Shown piece by piece: positions 10,435 through 24,395 of a stretch of 64,000 bases of DNA. The notes beneath the pieces are model-generated. The model ran no database searches. It was given only the letters and a program-made list of their open reading frames with translations, and had not been told where the DNA came from. The DNA is from Microbotryum silenes-acaulis (taxonomy: Eukaryota > Basidiomycota > Microbotryomycetes > Microbotryales > Microbotryaceae), in contig QPFY01000007.1 of assembly GCA_003665825.1 (NCBI GenBank), positions 558,001 through 622,000 on the forward strand, read 5' to 3'. Made by a program: the position numbers and the translations under genes. The number at the start of each line of letters is the position of its first letter. Within the stretch, counting starts at the first letter, position 1.

Positions 10435-13400
10435 TCACAAACAGACTGTAGGCAGGAGCATCCGAAAGAACATACCGAATCCAAAAGAGCCAGCGCCCTC
10501 CGTGATGGACGTGAGCAACGCTTTGCGAAGCTCTTCGTACGATTGATAGCTCGTGGGCAGATCAAGCTCTGTTTTCGGGACGGGGTAGAGAGGATTAACG
10601 CTTTGTCCACCCAGTGTGATTCGAGACACAACTCACGGTTGAAACACGTGTGTGCCGTTGGCAGCGCCTTGGAAGCACCGGCTGAGTGGATTGAGAACTT
10701 CGTCACCCCAGACATGCCTTGGAGCGAGGCGAATCCTTCGAGGGGAACTCGAGACGATCCCGAAACGAATTGAAGGAGCTGTGGTGACAACAGACGAGGA
10801 AGTCAATATCTCGCACGCGAATCCGCCAAAAAGGAGTTCCGAGGTTTAAGAGCTGACCTTGGCACGCTCCTCGTGCGAGAAGGAGCGAACGGCACGCCAG
10901 AAGTAACCAATAACGGGGTCGGTCGATGTGAAGTTGACCAGGTTCGTGTTGGCGCGCCACTCGTCGACGTCGATCTCGGGCAAGCCGGAGATGAGCAGTT
11001 CGAGTTCGCGCTCGGAGAAGATGCGCATTAGATCTTTAGGAACGATCTCGTAAAGACCCTTGAGCAAGGCCTGATCGAGAAATGGCAAGTTTGATGTTAG
11101 CGCCTCGGCGGCAATTTCGGACGGCGTAAACTAAGATTGGCTGACTCACGTCGATCTGATCCTTGATTTCGATAGACAGCCGCTGATCCGCAATCAGACG
11201 CACATACTCGTGTTTATTGGCGTTGGTCACGGGGATGTTGCGCCCATTTGGCAGGAGATCGACGACGCTCGTCACGCCGAAGTCGTCGCTTTCGATCGAG
11301 AAGGTCAAATCGATGACGCCGTCAATGTCGTTCTCGAGCATCCACACAAGCGACTTGTGGTACTCGGGATCGATCGATTCGAGGTCATTGTGGTCGATAC
11401 GCTTGCCGAGCATGTGTTTGTAAACGGATCGAGAGAAGTACGCCTCGAGAACCCTTTGATCGTGGAGTGCCTTTCCGATGATGTGACCCACGAACTTGAA
11501 GAAGGCCAAATGAAGTTCGTTGATGCTCGAGGACTATGAGGAATGAACAGTGCGGTCTCAGTATAACTCCTTGGAAGGTGAACCAGGCATGAACTCACTT
11601 TGTTGGGCTGGTAGGTCAAAGAGTCCGCCGCTTGAGGTTGGAAAAGAGCATAGCCAGGGTTGAACATTTGTCGAGCAAGGGCCGAGAACCATTCCCTGCA
11701 GCATCATAATCAAGAACAGTCAATCGAGGGTCCAATGATCAAATGAGCCCCACACCAAAAGGGGGGATACAGACCTCGTCACACCTCCGGCATCGACACC
11801 CTCTTCGTTGTAGAACTTGACGTTCAGTTTTCCGAACTTGATCTCATCACCGGTGTGACGCTCGAACACTCGGAACGAGTCCTCGAACCTGAAGGTAGCA
11901 AAAATCGTCAATGCCTGTCAAGCTGAGGCAAGCCGCCGGATCCGGCGCGCTAAAATACTTCAAACTTACACATGGGACCGTCTCACGTTGACGGCCAAGT
12001 TCCCATAGTGTTGTCCACGTCGTTGACTCCGATCATGCAATCGCTGTGGGTATCATCAGTCAAAAAGAGGGGTCAGCAAGACGAATGCAGGTCAAGCTTT
12101 GTCCGCAACATCAAGGACGCACTGAGAAGAAGTAAGCTCGCTTGTTCTCGAACTCGAGAACCTTGGGGTTGTGTATGAGAATCGAAAAGCTACCTGACAG
12201 CAGCGAAGGATTGTTCTTGACCATCGTGTTCAGGATCTTGCGATGAGCGTCGGTGAACCTGAGGAAGATGTTTCCCATCGTCTTGTCTTCCAGCGGGGAT
12301 TGCAGTGTTGGCGAAAGTGCGATTTGAGGCGAAGCCAGTGGCATTCCCTCGTCGGCTTTGGTGGACGAGCCAACGAATGCATACTTGCTGACGACCATAC
12401 TGCGAGATGTGACAAGTCATTGACAATGATAAATTCAGTACCTCAGACACGTTTCGATGGACGAAAGCCAAACTCACAGCGACTCGATCAGCGGCAGCAG
12501 AACGGTGGCGAGGTAGAGCAACTCGGGTCGGGCCTCGACGGCCAGCAGGGACTCGCTGAGGCGGCTCCAAAGCCCATCGAAGCGGAACTCGTGGAAGATC
12601 TCCCTGACCTTCTCCTCCTCAACCGTGAGCTTCTTCTTGCCCGTCGTCGGATCTTCCGAAGCCGCAGGTGACTTTTTCTGCGGCCCATTGACCCAATCGA
12701 TCGTCTTAAGAATGCGCAACAGTTTGGCTTGGGAAGCCGAGGCCGGCGAGAACTTGGCCAGCGTCGCGCCGCGGACCTGATCCGATCCTTGTGTCGTTTG
12801 CAATAGCTCGTCGAGGTCGGGCAGTATCGAATCGGCGAGGGCTTGCGCGCGGCTCCTCAACTCATCCGAGATGATCTCGCGCGCCTCGGGCAGGTACGAC
12901 AAGTGTTGAATCAGGATGAGCGTTTGTTGAAACGTCTTGCTCGAGCATTCGCCGGCGTCGAGGACGTTCACCACCAAGCGCAACACCGAGGCCGGGATTT
13001 GTGGCGGACTCTTGACCAGGGCATCCGCGGGCGAGACATCCTTCGCGTCCTTGGGTGCGGCGTTGTCACTCGCCGATGCAGGTTCGCCGCCGGAAGAAGC
13101 CCCCGTCGCGCCGAGACCTTCCTGCGGTTGGGCCGCTTCGCTCGTGGTCGCTGTAGTCGTCATCGCCGCAGCAGAAGCGCTAACATCTCCAGTGGACTCG
13201 GTCGAAACAACCGTCGCTTCGGGTCCAAGTGATGCCTTGGAATTCTTCTTCTGTAGCGCCGAAAGTGAACGAGTGATAGTCGCCGTCAAGTTCGTCAGGT
13301 AGTCCATCATGCTCTGCGTCTTGAGCAACGCGGGGCGATCCAGAAGGCCGAGCAGAACGATGATCGGATAGGTGGTGTGGGGCGCGGCCTAGGTGCGTGC

Positions 13401-16400
13401 AAAGAAACGCAGGAATGAAGTGTCAGAGTTCGGGCCAGATACCAAGCGATGGGAAAGCGCAGAAGACCAAAAGACTGCTTACCTTCTCCTTGCCTTTGCC
13501 CTTCTTCCAGCTGCGCCGCAGCTCTTGTTCGGTGAGGAAGAACAAAGAAGCTTGTTCGCTTGCAGCGACGAGATACATCAATGCCTCGAGACAACGCTGC
13601 GCGATCAAGTTGGGCACGCTCTCGCCGGGAAAGTGAGGTAGCGTGCCTCCAGGCGTGTCGAGTCCGGCCCGTCGTCGCGGCGTATCCTTGGATGTCGTCA
13701 ACGACTTGCTTGCGCGCAGAGACATTTGGGAAAAGCTCTTGTCGACGGCAGAGACATCACGGGTTCCGTCTTGCAAGATCGTCAACAGAAGAGTGATCAA
13801 CTCAGTGCGGGTGCGCAAATTTTCACACAGGTTCACGAGAACCTTTTGCAGAGAGTTGCGACGCAGAGGTTGAGGGAAGAAGAGCAACCGCACGAGGGTC
13901 GCAAGCCCGGCCTTGTCGAGCAGTTGGATCGCCTCTCGATGAGCAGGAGCCTTCTTGGCGGCCGATGAGCCTGCGACAGGCGTGCCAGTGGCGGCCGCTG
14001 CGGCGGCATCTAGCGCCGAAATAAACTGCCGAGCGATGCCTCCCTGACCCCGGGCGCGAGCCCGCTGCGGTGCCGCCCCTCGCACTTGAGCCACGATATC
14101 AGGCAAGCCACCTGGGCCGAAGAGAAGGTCGGCTTCTCGCTCGCGTTGTTCGAGTCCGGGGTCTGTACGTTCGGGACGCACTCCAGCTTGAGTGCCCCCT
14201 GCGGCGGCGCCGTCGCGAGCGCGTTCGCGACGAGCCTGCGCCGCCTCCTGCTGCAACACCTCTGCCCGAATCTCTGGGGGAAGAGCGTCGAGGAAGGTCG
14301 TGTCGATGTTGGATTCGACGGGTACGACGGGCGGTGGTGGTCCCGTCGATCGAGCTTCCCGGAAGTGCTGGTTGAGAACCTCTTCCCTCATGTCATCCGG
14401 CAAAGCCTCGAGGAAGGTTGGATCAATTCCCGTATCGGTGATGTCCACGGCTCGCCCGCGGACCTGGATGACCACGCGCTCAGCTGGGGCTGCTGCAGCC
14501 TCGTCGCCGGCGCCAGTCAAAGTAGTAGCAGTGGGTCCAGTGTTGCTTGAATCACTTGCCTCCGCCGGTGCGGCGGCACTGGGCTCATTGGTTGATGAAA
14601 ACGCCTCGGGCGAAGCTAGAGCAGACTCTTCGTCCATAGGTGTCGGCGCCGGGCCCCCGGCCATGGTGGGGGCCGATGATTCCGCTGAGCTTGAAGGTGG
14701 AGCCGTCGATGAAGTGTTGCCGGCCGCATCAGACGAAGGGACGGCAAGTCCCGCAGCTAGAGACCGAGCGAGCGCCATCACCGCTTGGACGTCGTCCGAA
14801 GGAAGTGGCGCCGCAGCTGCAGTCGGTGGGGCGGCAGTTGCTGCCGTAACTGCTGGCGCGGCTTGAGCAGAGGGGTTTTCCACGTCCATCGGCTCGGGAA
14901 CTGGGTGGTCGTCCCCCTCTTCTGCTCCGTCAACCTGCTCCCCATCCTCTTGACCCTCGGACGCTACTTCGCCCGAGACGTCTACGTGATCGTCTGCGTT
15001 CTCCTTTGCGCGACGTTCGGTCGCCTCCTCATTTTGCGCGAGCTCACGAGCTGGCGCAATCAGGGCGTTGATCACATGCTGGGTCAGCCGACTGCTGCGT
15101 TCCACCGTGGTCATAGCACCTGTCGAAAGGATGAGAATGCACATTGTCAGTTCACAATGGAGAAGATGCCTTCACAAAACAGAGGCTTAACGCACCTTGG
15201 ATGATCTTGCTCTCGTCATGCCATCTTTGCGCCGTCTGAACAGGAAAGAATTCAGAAGTGGCGCCCAGTCGCTCGGCCAATTGTCGGGCCACCGAGCGAG
15301 ATGATGGCGGCGCGCCTGTGGGTGTCGTACTTGAACGATAGGTTCGCGCGGCGCCTTGAGCTTCTCCGCCCTGTGCGTGTGGCAAAGGCGTGGGATCGAT
15401 CACCATCGCGAGCCCACCGTCGGGTCCTGGAGCAATGCCGACGCGGAGCTGGTCGGGACCGGATAGATGGGCGAGCCCGTGCTGGCCAAGCAGTTGATGC
15501 AGCGTGTCGACGCCACCGGGTCCGAGCATACGTTCAATGTTGTTGGCCCATGCTTCGTACTCTGGTGTACCACGGGCGTCGGCTCCTCGATCGCGGCGCG
15601 ATACCATCGAGTCCGCTCCGCCGTCACTCGCGGGGGTTTCGACCAGAAGAGGGTGCGCTGCCGCCGCCTGGGTGCTCGGGTGGTTGCGGCGAGGGTTGCC
15701 GAAAACGTCCGCATCCGCAACCATTTCTGCAAAAAAGATAACGGATGTCAAGAAATAAGTCCAAGCGCAATGAGGCGGAACGAGGACTAACCACTTCGTG
15801 CTCGGCGACCAGTGTCTCCTGCCAACTGTCCCCAATTGAGTGCGCCTCCACCGCCCTGCGCAGCGTGTATTTGATCCATCATCTCAGCGTCAAACTCCAA
15901 CTCTCCCGCGATGTAGTGTTCCTCCTCATCGGTGTACGAGTCAGGATCCTCGCTGTCCCCTTCTTCGTCATCGTCCTCGGCGGCAGCGGCGCGGATAGGC
16001 GTACCCTCATGATCGACAAAACCAGCCTCGATGTCGGCCAGGTCCCCATCGTCATTGATGACAAGATCCCCTTCATCTTCGTCGACCCAGCCGTCATCAT
16101 CGCCGTCAATTCCGCCTTCCTCGATGATTTCATCGATGCCTTCGTCGTCCTGATCTTCGTCCTCATCCCCCGAGCCGGGGCCGAGTAGGTCATCGTGGAT
16201 CAGGGCATCGTCGTCGTCGAGATCCGAGTCGTCATCATCGTCATCGCGGTCTTCATCGTCGGAGTCGGAATCGTCGTCGTCATCGTCCATCTCGTCTCGC
16301 ATTTCCATCTCGTCGGCCATGGCTTCGGCCTCGTCGATCGCGTCTTCATCCTCGTCGTCCGAGATGTCGGACACGTCGCTGCCCGGCAGGGCTCCATCGT

Positions 16401-19400
16401 CCATCTCGTCCATCATGTCGTCCTCATCATCGAAGTCTTCGGATTCGCCCGTCATGTAGGCGTCCTCGTTGTTGCCAGGCTCGAGCTCGCCTTCGTACAT
16501 TCCCAGCGCCGAGTTGCGGTACAGGTCAGGTGGCTCTTGGTCCTCCTCCTCATCACTTCCGACCTCGATGACTTCCTCGATATCGTCTTCGTCGATGTAC
16601 TCCTCCATGTCTGTCGAGTCATCGATGTCGGCACCGCTGCGACGAGCCCCGCCGACCAGCGAACCACCTCCGGTGGCCCCCGGGCGACGCCCGACTTTGG
16701 TCACAACCTTGGTCAATTGCTCGAGGGGGCGCAGGATCGAGTTGATGAGGTTGTTGACGGAAGGGAAATTAAGATCAACTTCGGCGAGCGCGTTGGTGAG
16801 GATGCCTGCAAAGTTTTTTTCGAGCATCATTTTGGCAATCTGCATCGACGTCTCGTCCGAACCCTTGTTGACGGAAGTGAACGGTCGACTCGACAGCAGG
16901 CGATGGCAAAGCTCGGAGAGCATGAGCAACCGGCCGTAACGAATATTCATCGACTCGCTGGACGATGTCGCGTCCCGGAAGGCTCTGGCGATCGAGTCGA
17001 GCACGCTTTTGCGCACGTTCATAAGTTCGAGCGCGTGAGCGTCCGCCGAGGGGGCACCGATCGAAGACGGTGTGGGATCGTGACACAACGCGACGACAAC
17101 GATCGCAGCAACGTTGGAGATGGCGGTCCGACGGCGCGACTCAAAGTCCGAGGGTGTGCTGATCAATCCCACAGGAAGCAGATCGTTCAGGATGAAGTGC
17201 AAGAACGATAGCTTCGGTTTGACGGGGCCAGTCGAGCTCGGATCCTTGGGACGACGACTCGAGAACGACAGCAAACTTATCTTGCATACGGGGTACGCAG
17301 CGACCAGCTCAGCCAGGGCCGACAGCGCGTAGGTGCCTTGGTAGTAGTCGCCGAGAGGCAAGTCGGCGGGTATGTGGGCATCCTTGGCATCTTTCTTGAC
17401 CGCGTCGGGAGCGGCTGCTGGTGCCGATGCAAGAGCAGCATTGGTATCGGCTGCAGTCGCCGCATCAGTCGTCTTGAGATCTGCGACCGGTACGGCAACC
17501 TCGGCTGCGGGGACGGGCATCGGCACAAGCGCGCCCTTGGTCGCATCGATGGCGGTGGTCAAAATGGTTTGCATCAGCGCCTCGACGTGCACAGGGACGC
17601 TCTTGGGCGGCAATTGCATCGATCCAGAGAGCTTAGAGGGCGTCTTGGACGTCGTTCGCACCGCCTCGTCAATCGACATCTCAGCGGGTCCGGCGCCGTC
17701 CCGGTCTACGATCGGCGAGCGGATGTCTGCTTCGGCGGATCTCGTAGAGCTGGACTGCGGCTCAATTTGCAGACCAATCAGGTAGCCGTGTGAGCTTTCG
17801 ACTCTTGGTACGAGCTTGCACGTCGTCTTGACCGCTTCGAGGAAGGTTGCCACATTGCGGAACGCAATCGTCGTCAAGCCGCGCAAGAAGATGGCCAGCT
17901 CGACGTTCTTGGATCGCGAGGAAGAGAACCACGCATTGATCTCGGACTGCATGATCGGCAGAAGGATCGATGCGTCCTCGACGACGTGCCTCAGGATGAT
18001 TGTCACGTAAGCGCGACAAGCAGCTGTCTCGGGTCTCTCGACGGCGAACGCGGCCAACAAGGGCTCGAGACCCTGCTCGGCGACGAAACGAGCGGCATGG
18101 CCATGATCGCGAGTGAGTACCATCAACAGCCGCACCGTCGACACGAACGTTTCGCGATCTGAGATACCCTTCTTGAGTACGTCCATCGCCAAGTCGAGCC
18201 ATGCGCTCCGTTCTGTGGCCCAGTTCGATCCCAGTGTCGCGAGCGTCGGAATGGAAGATTCCTCGCCAGGAGGAGCCACCGTTGTTCGAATAACGGCCTC
18301 CCCGATCGAGAAGACGGAATCGGCGGCTAGCATGACGGACGCGAGCCACTTGGGACGCGAGTCCTTATTCGTGGAGCGAAGCATGTACTCGCGCTGGAAG
18401 CTCGCCGAGGCCGCAACAATGGCGTCGACATTCGGGTCAATGATCTGGCGAAGCGACTGATCGACAAGTACGAGAGCAATGACGCGCCACCGTACCGCAG
18501 CGGCGTTGTCCTGCGCCTTTCGCACGTCGTTGTCCTCAGCGGCGAAAGTGACACCTTCGAGGCCTTCGAGCAACGGCTTTAGGCTGATAGGCCCAGTCTC
18601 GAGGAGGGTGAGCGCGCTCTTTATATCGAAGACGAGATCTCCAAAGTCCTCGGCGAGCACCAGAGCCTTCGCCAAAAACTCGGGCTTCAACTGATTCCGC
18701 ATCTCGTCGAGTTTAGCCTGAGTCGCCTTGTTCTCTTCGTCGATCTGCTCACGCGAACGCGTCTCAATCATCTCGGTCGTTGGGGGAGGGACGACAGGGG
18801 TGGTCGCAAGTTCTTGCTCGACGGCAGCGACGATCTCGTCCATAGACGCATCTTCGCCAACGACGATGTCAATTTCGAGCTCGACGTCGCCATTAGCGAC
18901 CCCCGGAGCAGGTGGGTTGCCCGCTTCCGGTGCCGGCGCATCGGGGCCTGCGGCGTCACCGTCTTGGGCTTGGGCCTGATTCGCAGGGGGGTTGGCAGGA
19001 GCTTCGGCTTCGTTGGCGGCTGTCTGAGGTTCGGCTGCTTCGCGAGCTCGAGCGGCACCGACAAGATCGGGGTGCTGAAGGAGGTACTCTGTCGCGAACC
19101 CGACATTGTTGCGACACCGTTGCAGAGCAAGCTCAACCGCCGATCGAGGGAACCCCATGTCGACGAGCTGCGCGACTCGGGTCTGATCTACGGCGGGCGG
19201 ACCTTGTTGTGTGGCGGCGGCGGCCCGGTCGCGATTGAGCAAGCCACCGAGCACGCTGAGCCGATCCAGTGCAGCGCTTGCTCGATCCCGATCCTCGGTG
19301 TCGTTGACACGGCCAAGTAGGGTCTGACCGGTGCTGGCAGGATCAACGGCGGTTTCGCCCTGGGCCTTAAGAATACCCACGAGCGTGCCGACGATGCTGC

Positions 19401-22400
19401 GAACGACATTCGGCGGGCACCGACGAAGCCACGGCTTGTTCCACACCTGCAGGATGTGAGGCAGGATGGTCGCACGCAACTGCACGAGGAATGCGTGGGG
19501 GTCGAAGTAGTCAGGGCTGGATCGATCGCGTTCTCGGGTGAGCAGCTGGGCCGTTTGCGACGACTCGAGGATCATGCGGTGCGAGGTGAGGCGGTTCAAC
19601 GTCTCGAGAGCGATCTTGAGCGCGCCAAACGTTGTGAGCAAGTCTCCGAACCCGCCGCTGGCGTCTTCGGAGACGACGTCCTGGAGCTTGTCGAACAGGG
19701 CAAGATAGGCGTCGAGTCCGCCTACTTTGACGAAGGTCGCAGCCAAGAGCGTTTGCAAGCCCGACTGGACGGGGCGATCAGCTGCAAAAATATCGGCGCG
19801 GCAACTCGAGTTAGTTTCCACGTAGAGTAATCTAGCAATGCGCTGATGCCTTCATACTTACGATCGAAGAGGAATGCGGACACATCACGGAACAGGTTGG
19901 TCGCGTAGGCGATGTCGCTCGACAAGGTACTCGAGCCGGGCCATTGCAACAGGTCGGCCAAATTGTGCGCGATGGTCGTGGCGACGTGCTTGGACGCGGC
20001 TCGATGGGCTGTATCGTTACTTCTTCGATGAACAAGCAGCTTGATAATGCACTGAAGGGTCACCTGCACGCTTTGAGGCACCGCGAGAACGACTTCCTTG
20101 AGAGCGCGCACGTTGGGTGCGTTGGACGGTGACGCGGTCGACGTAGGCGTTGCCAGTACAGGAGGATCAAACGTTGGCGTGGCAGCTGCTTGCGATGCCT
20201 GTTCGGTGCCCGACTGCCCGACTGGAGGCGTCACGATCGGCGCCTTGTGTAGTGTCTGGCGAACGGCATGGTCTGGGTCCGTCGCCTCAGGCAGCACGCC
20301 CTGCAAATACCACCCTTCGCGCTGTGTCGCCGCGAGGACGACCGAGAGCTGCTTAAGCACGATGGCATTCTCCGGTGTGGTCAAGACGGAGAGCATCAAC
20401 GTAGCGAGCCGTCCATGCGTGTACGAGAGCGAGCTGTACGTATCTGAGAGCAACGTGATATGCGAGAGCAAGGTGCAGAGCTGACGGAATCGCTCATTCT
20501 CAGCGTCAATCGTGGTGTCGGCTGTTGAACAAAAGCCCACATCGAACTCGAGTCAGTTACGTGCATCAAATGACAAGATGAAACCGCCTCGAACTCACTC
20601 GGCGAGATCATCGAGCTGAGCTTGCTATCCCCGGAATATGTGGACGTGAGCCACTCGGTCTGTTCAAGGCACGCCTTGGTTCTCTTGAGGATGGCCGAGA
20701 CAGCTTCGACGCCCTTGAACTCGGACAACATGCGGAAAATGGCAGAGATGGAACTGAAAGCGCCTGTACCAGGGGCGTGGCTCGGCATGCTCGGTAGGTC
20801 GAGGAGATCGAGCAGGAGGTCGTACGGCTCGTGTTGAGCAAAGTCTTTGCCGTGCGCCATGTGCTGGAATAAGCCTTCGAGGAACTGCAAGCATCGTCAT
20901 CTCGATCAGGGGTCAGCTTCATGTTCGTACTCGATCTCCATCTCGACGAGTGTCCACTGCTGTGACTTACCCTCCCAAACGCATCAATCGCTTGCAAGTG
21001 AGCATTGTCCTTGCCCTCGGACGGGGGCGGGGTTGGTTTGACCGCAGTAGCGTCTTGCATCTCGACGTCGCCCGTTGTCGAGGTGGTGGCGATGGCGGTG
21101 ACTGGCGGGGCTGCGGCCGCAGATGTCAACGCCGCACCTTCTGCAGCCAAAGTCGAAGTCGAAGCGGCGGCTTCCTCGCGCACGACTTGCAAGAGATAGC
21201 CATCAGGTGAGTCGGGCTTGTAGGATCGCGCGTTGTCGCGAATGTCCTTGAGCGACTGCATGAGCGACTCAAACACCTTGTCCTTGAGCGTAGGATGATG
21301 ACGGATCAGCTCGTCAATTGAGGTGCCGAGCAAGTTCCCGTTGTCCCTTTCCGTCAATGCTCGAACATGGCGTTCGCTCGTGAAGATGCTGAAGTACTTG
21401 GCGATGATGGGGCGCTCGTTGAACAGGGCCAGACCTGCTGCGTTGAGGCACAAGGCGCCGACGGCGTTGGGGATGGCCTGCAGAACATCGATCGAGGCCG
21501 GGATTGACTCCCCAATCGCGTCGTAGAAAGCTTCTGGAACCTTGGCCTCCTGGATGGTCGCGAGACATGTCGGCTCGTTGTGCACGAATGTCGCGGTGAT
21601 GTTGATGGCGAGTGCGAAGACCTGCGCTCCGAAAATGGGCCGGTTCTGCAGGATCGTCTTGACCGCAGCCAGCAAAGAAGTGTCAATTAAGTTGCGCAGA
21701 CCCTCGGTCATGCCCGAAGTCTGCATCAGGCGCTGAACAGATCGCAGCAAACCCTTGAGCAGCGACGCTTCGTCGAAAGAGAGCATTCCAATAGGGAGGG
21801 CATCCTCCTCGGCGACCGTCTTGCCACGATGCTCTTCAAGACATCCATCGATCTCTTGCTTGATGCGGTCCACGAAGATGGGCAAACCGCCGCTGAAGAT
21901 AAAGAGCGTGAAGGCGCTCTGGTAGCCGTACATGAGACTGTCGAGGAACAACACGGCCTTGGTGACGATCCAAACGCGATCTCTACGCGTGTTCTTGATG
22001 AGGTCCACGAGCATCGGTACAATCCCCGCCGCGACGATCTGGTTGCCGACGAAAGCGTTCGTCTGGAAAAAGACGAGCAGCGTGAAGAGCGAATCGACGA
22101 ACTCGTGTGTCGTCACGGCATTGTCGCTGTCAAAGTCGGACACGGTGCGTCGGAACACGTGCAACAATATACCGTGGCTGACACTGGCGTTGAGCGCGCT
22201 GGCGACTTCGCCGAGCTTGGTCTTGAAGTGGGCCAGGGCCTCGAGCGCGTAGAACGAGGCAGCCTGGATCTCGATCGGGACCGCTCGGTCCGGGTGCACA
22301 AGTTCGGCTAGGTGCGCGATGAGGTCGGGTTCGTAGAGGAACAGGCGAGTCTGCATATGAGCTTCGGTCGTGGTGTGCGCAAAGATCGTCATCGCGAGCA

Positions 22401-23708
22401 AGCGAATGAGCAACAACGTCCTCCGCTCGGTCGTCGATCGCATCGATTGGGCGATGCGAATTTTTTGCAGCAGTTCGAGCCGGCTGGAATCGGGGACGCC
22501 GTACTTTTCGCACGCCTCGACGAGCAGTTCGACTGCGGACTTATTGGACAAGCGCACATTGCCGAGATGAATCGTGGTTAGACCTTCTTGTAGAGCTGGC
22601 GCGTTCGAAGATGGTGGGCCCTGGCCCGGCGTCGAGGGCAGGGGCGTCGACAGGAGCGAGTTATGAAAGGAAGACTGGCGCTTGGGGGCAGGGGTCAAGT
22701 GAACATTCGAGGACGGACCCGCAGAAGTGCCAGATCGACGATCATCCTCGACGTCCATCGTATCGCTCGAATTAGACTCCTTGCCCTTGCCCTTGTCGTC
22801 GACGTCCTTGCGCAAGACCCCGGTCGCTGGCGTCGAGGGCGACAGACTGGATGGAAGCGGCGCGGTCGCCAAGGCCTTCTTGTAGAACTGCCACTCGACC
22901 TCGTCAATTTCGGGTGGGATCTCGACGTCGTCTGCTGCTAGATCGACCATCTCCAGGGCGTACTCGCGCGTGCCCCACCCCTGGGCGAGGTTGAGCAGCC
23001 GCTTCTCAGAGATGGCGAACGAGGTCATGCCCGTGTTCGTGCTCGAGAACTGCTGGGCGGGTCTCAAAGCGAGTCGCAGTGTGGCAAGCAAGACTTCAAG
23101 GTCGGTCGTGTGCAGCAGGTCATTGAGGCGCTGCGAGACGAGGAAGGAAAAGACGAGGAAGACGTTAGCTCGGCAGGGGCGCGTCGAGAGGCAGCGCCAA
23201 AACTGTGGTGCGATTGACTCACATCAAAGCTCGAAAAGATCTTGCGATTGGTCGAGTTCTCTAACAACACCTTGATAAAGGCGAGGATGGCGAGCACAAT
23301 CTTCTTGGTCGGGCCGTCGAACGGCTTGAGCTGCGGGTGCTCCATCGAGTCGAGGCGGTAGTCGGCGACGAGCTTCTCAAGAGCCTGGTCAAATCGGTTG
23401 AGCGGCACGATCCAGTGCTGCAGGTCCGTTCGGGGCCATGTCCAGCCGGCGTGAACGATCGGTAGCAGCAGTTCGGGCCAGTCTTGGGGCGTGGTCGACT
23501 GCTCGTTCGACAGGCGCAGCACAAACGCGGCGATGCCTGGATTGGTTGACCCATTTCGCCTCGGTGCTCGTTTAATGCGCACTGATGATTTTGTGATTTG
23601 TGATTCACGTTTTGGTGGCGGGCATGGGAATTTCCGGGGGGTGGCGGGGCGTGAGGGGCGAGTGAGCGAGTGGTAGCAAAGGGGGTCGTCGAGCGTAGTC
23701 AGCATCAT
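10435..23708 (-). CDS. TOM1: giant HECT E3 ubiquitin ligase, HUWE1/TOM1 type
   Basis: Sixteen exons, all phases closing, give about 4031 residues (human HUWE1 about 4370). From 5' to 3': 23708-23223, 23130-20971, 20884-20599, 20521-19862, 19781-15792, 15726-15196, 15119-13483, 13388-12478, 12399-12123, 12043-11970, 11888-11775, 11695-11599, 11533-11150, 11070-10858, 10778-10637, 10568-10435. The N-terminal armadillo-like DUF908/DUF913 region is recognisable from LENSTNRKIFSSFD and RLNDLLHTTDLEVL. A UBA domain lies near residue 1400 (VAQLVDMGFPRSAVELAL), a long acidic tract near 2320-2530, and two ubiquitin-binding UBM helices near 2930-2990 (DPTFLEALPDDMREEVL and TTFLDALPPEIRAEVL). The HECT domain covers about 3640-4031, with EEGVDAGGVTREW and the catalytic Cys near 3985 in TAHTCFNQLDLP, whose Gln codon spans the last intron. 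It attaches ubiquitin to nuclear and ribosomal substrates. The extreme C-terminus is ambiguous (see findings). Upstream TGA fixes 23708 as the longest start. Confidence 0.96.
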
Positions 23709-24120
23709 TAGCCATCAGCCTTGGGGCAAACGTGCTTGCATTCCACTACTGTCAGCAGCATCGAATCCATAACTCACTCTTTTTCCAAGATAGGACCAGC
23801 TAATCCCCGTAGATGCTATACTGATGGTCGGAACTGCAACGTTGGATCGCTCGTGTAACCGACTAATGCGATCACGATCGCCCGGCGGTGGAATGCGAAA
23901 GAACCCCTCCCCCTCACAAGACGGTTGCACCCGAAGTTCTTGCAGCAGCTGATCGATTCTTTGAATTGAAAGGTAAGGGAGTGTGACTCTGGTTCAGAGT
24001 CCAGAGACACGCCTTGATGTGTAGCGCAGGTGCGGCGTGCCAGGCTGAGGAGAGCTTCCAACCCCCACGGCCGGTGCCCTTTGGGTAAACCTGGGTTTCC
24101 CCGCTATGACCACCTAAGAC
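23709..24120. other. TOM1 upstream region up to the transposon boundary
   Basis: 412 bp between the TOM1 start codon and the left terminal repeat of the DNA transposon. It should contain the TOM1 promoter. The element therefore sits within about 0.4 kb of the TOM1 start. No gene seen. Confidence 0.45.
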
Positions 24121-24138
24121 CAGGGTTCCTCATTAGAT
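24121..24138 (+). repeat. left terminal inverted repeat
   Basis: CAGGGTTCCTCATTAGAT. The reverse complement of 35045-35062 differs at a single position. It is immediately preceded by CCTAAGAC. Confidence 0.65.
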
Positions 24139-24226
24139 GTCTAGATATCTATCTTAGCATATCTCGCTAAGATATAGATGACATCTTATCTAGGGGCCAA
24201 AGATCTTAGATAGATAGATAAGGCCC
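24128..24226. repeat. AGATATCT/AGATAGAT-rich subterminal cluster, left
   Basis: Dense AT-rich runs of AGATATCT, TAAGATA and AGATAGATAGATAAGG abut the left terminal repeat and contrast with the GC-rich surroundings. The same words cluster at the right end. Confidence 0.7.
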
Positions 24227-24236
24227 CGGGGGTTTC

Positions 24237-24279
24237 CATAGCAAGAAAGGCCAAAACGAGGCGACCGTTTAGACCGGTG
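24237..24279 (-). repeat. internal 43 bp inverted repeat, left copy
   Basis: Its reverse complement starts CACCGGTCTAAACGG and ends TTGCTATG, and matches 33995-34037 at 42 of 43 positions. It lies about 116 bp inside the left end, next to the 3' end of the minus-strand gene at 24396. Confidence 0.85.
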
Positions 24280-24395
24280 ACGGCTCGAACTCAACCTTCC
24301 CCCTTGGCGCTCGGCGCACGTTGTCAGATTCCCAACATTCGCCAGTAACTATCGGATCAGTGATCCCAGGTATCATTAGCTAGCTCTTGTTTCCT

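Noticed and set aside
16195..17211. Long open frame on the plus strand opposite TOM1
   Set aside because: It is the antisense of the acidic Asp/Glu tract of TOM1, whose codons read as Val/Ile/Arg/His repeats in reverse. No independent start, splice or domain support.
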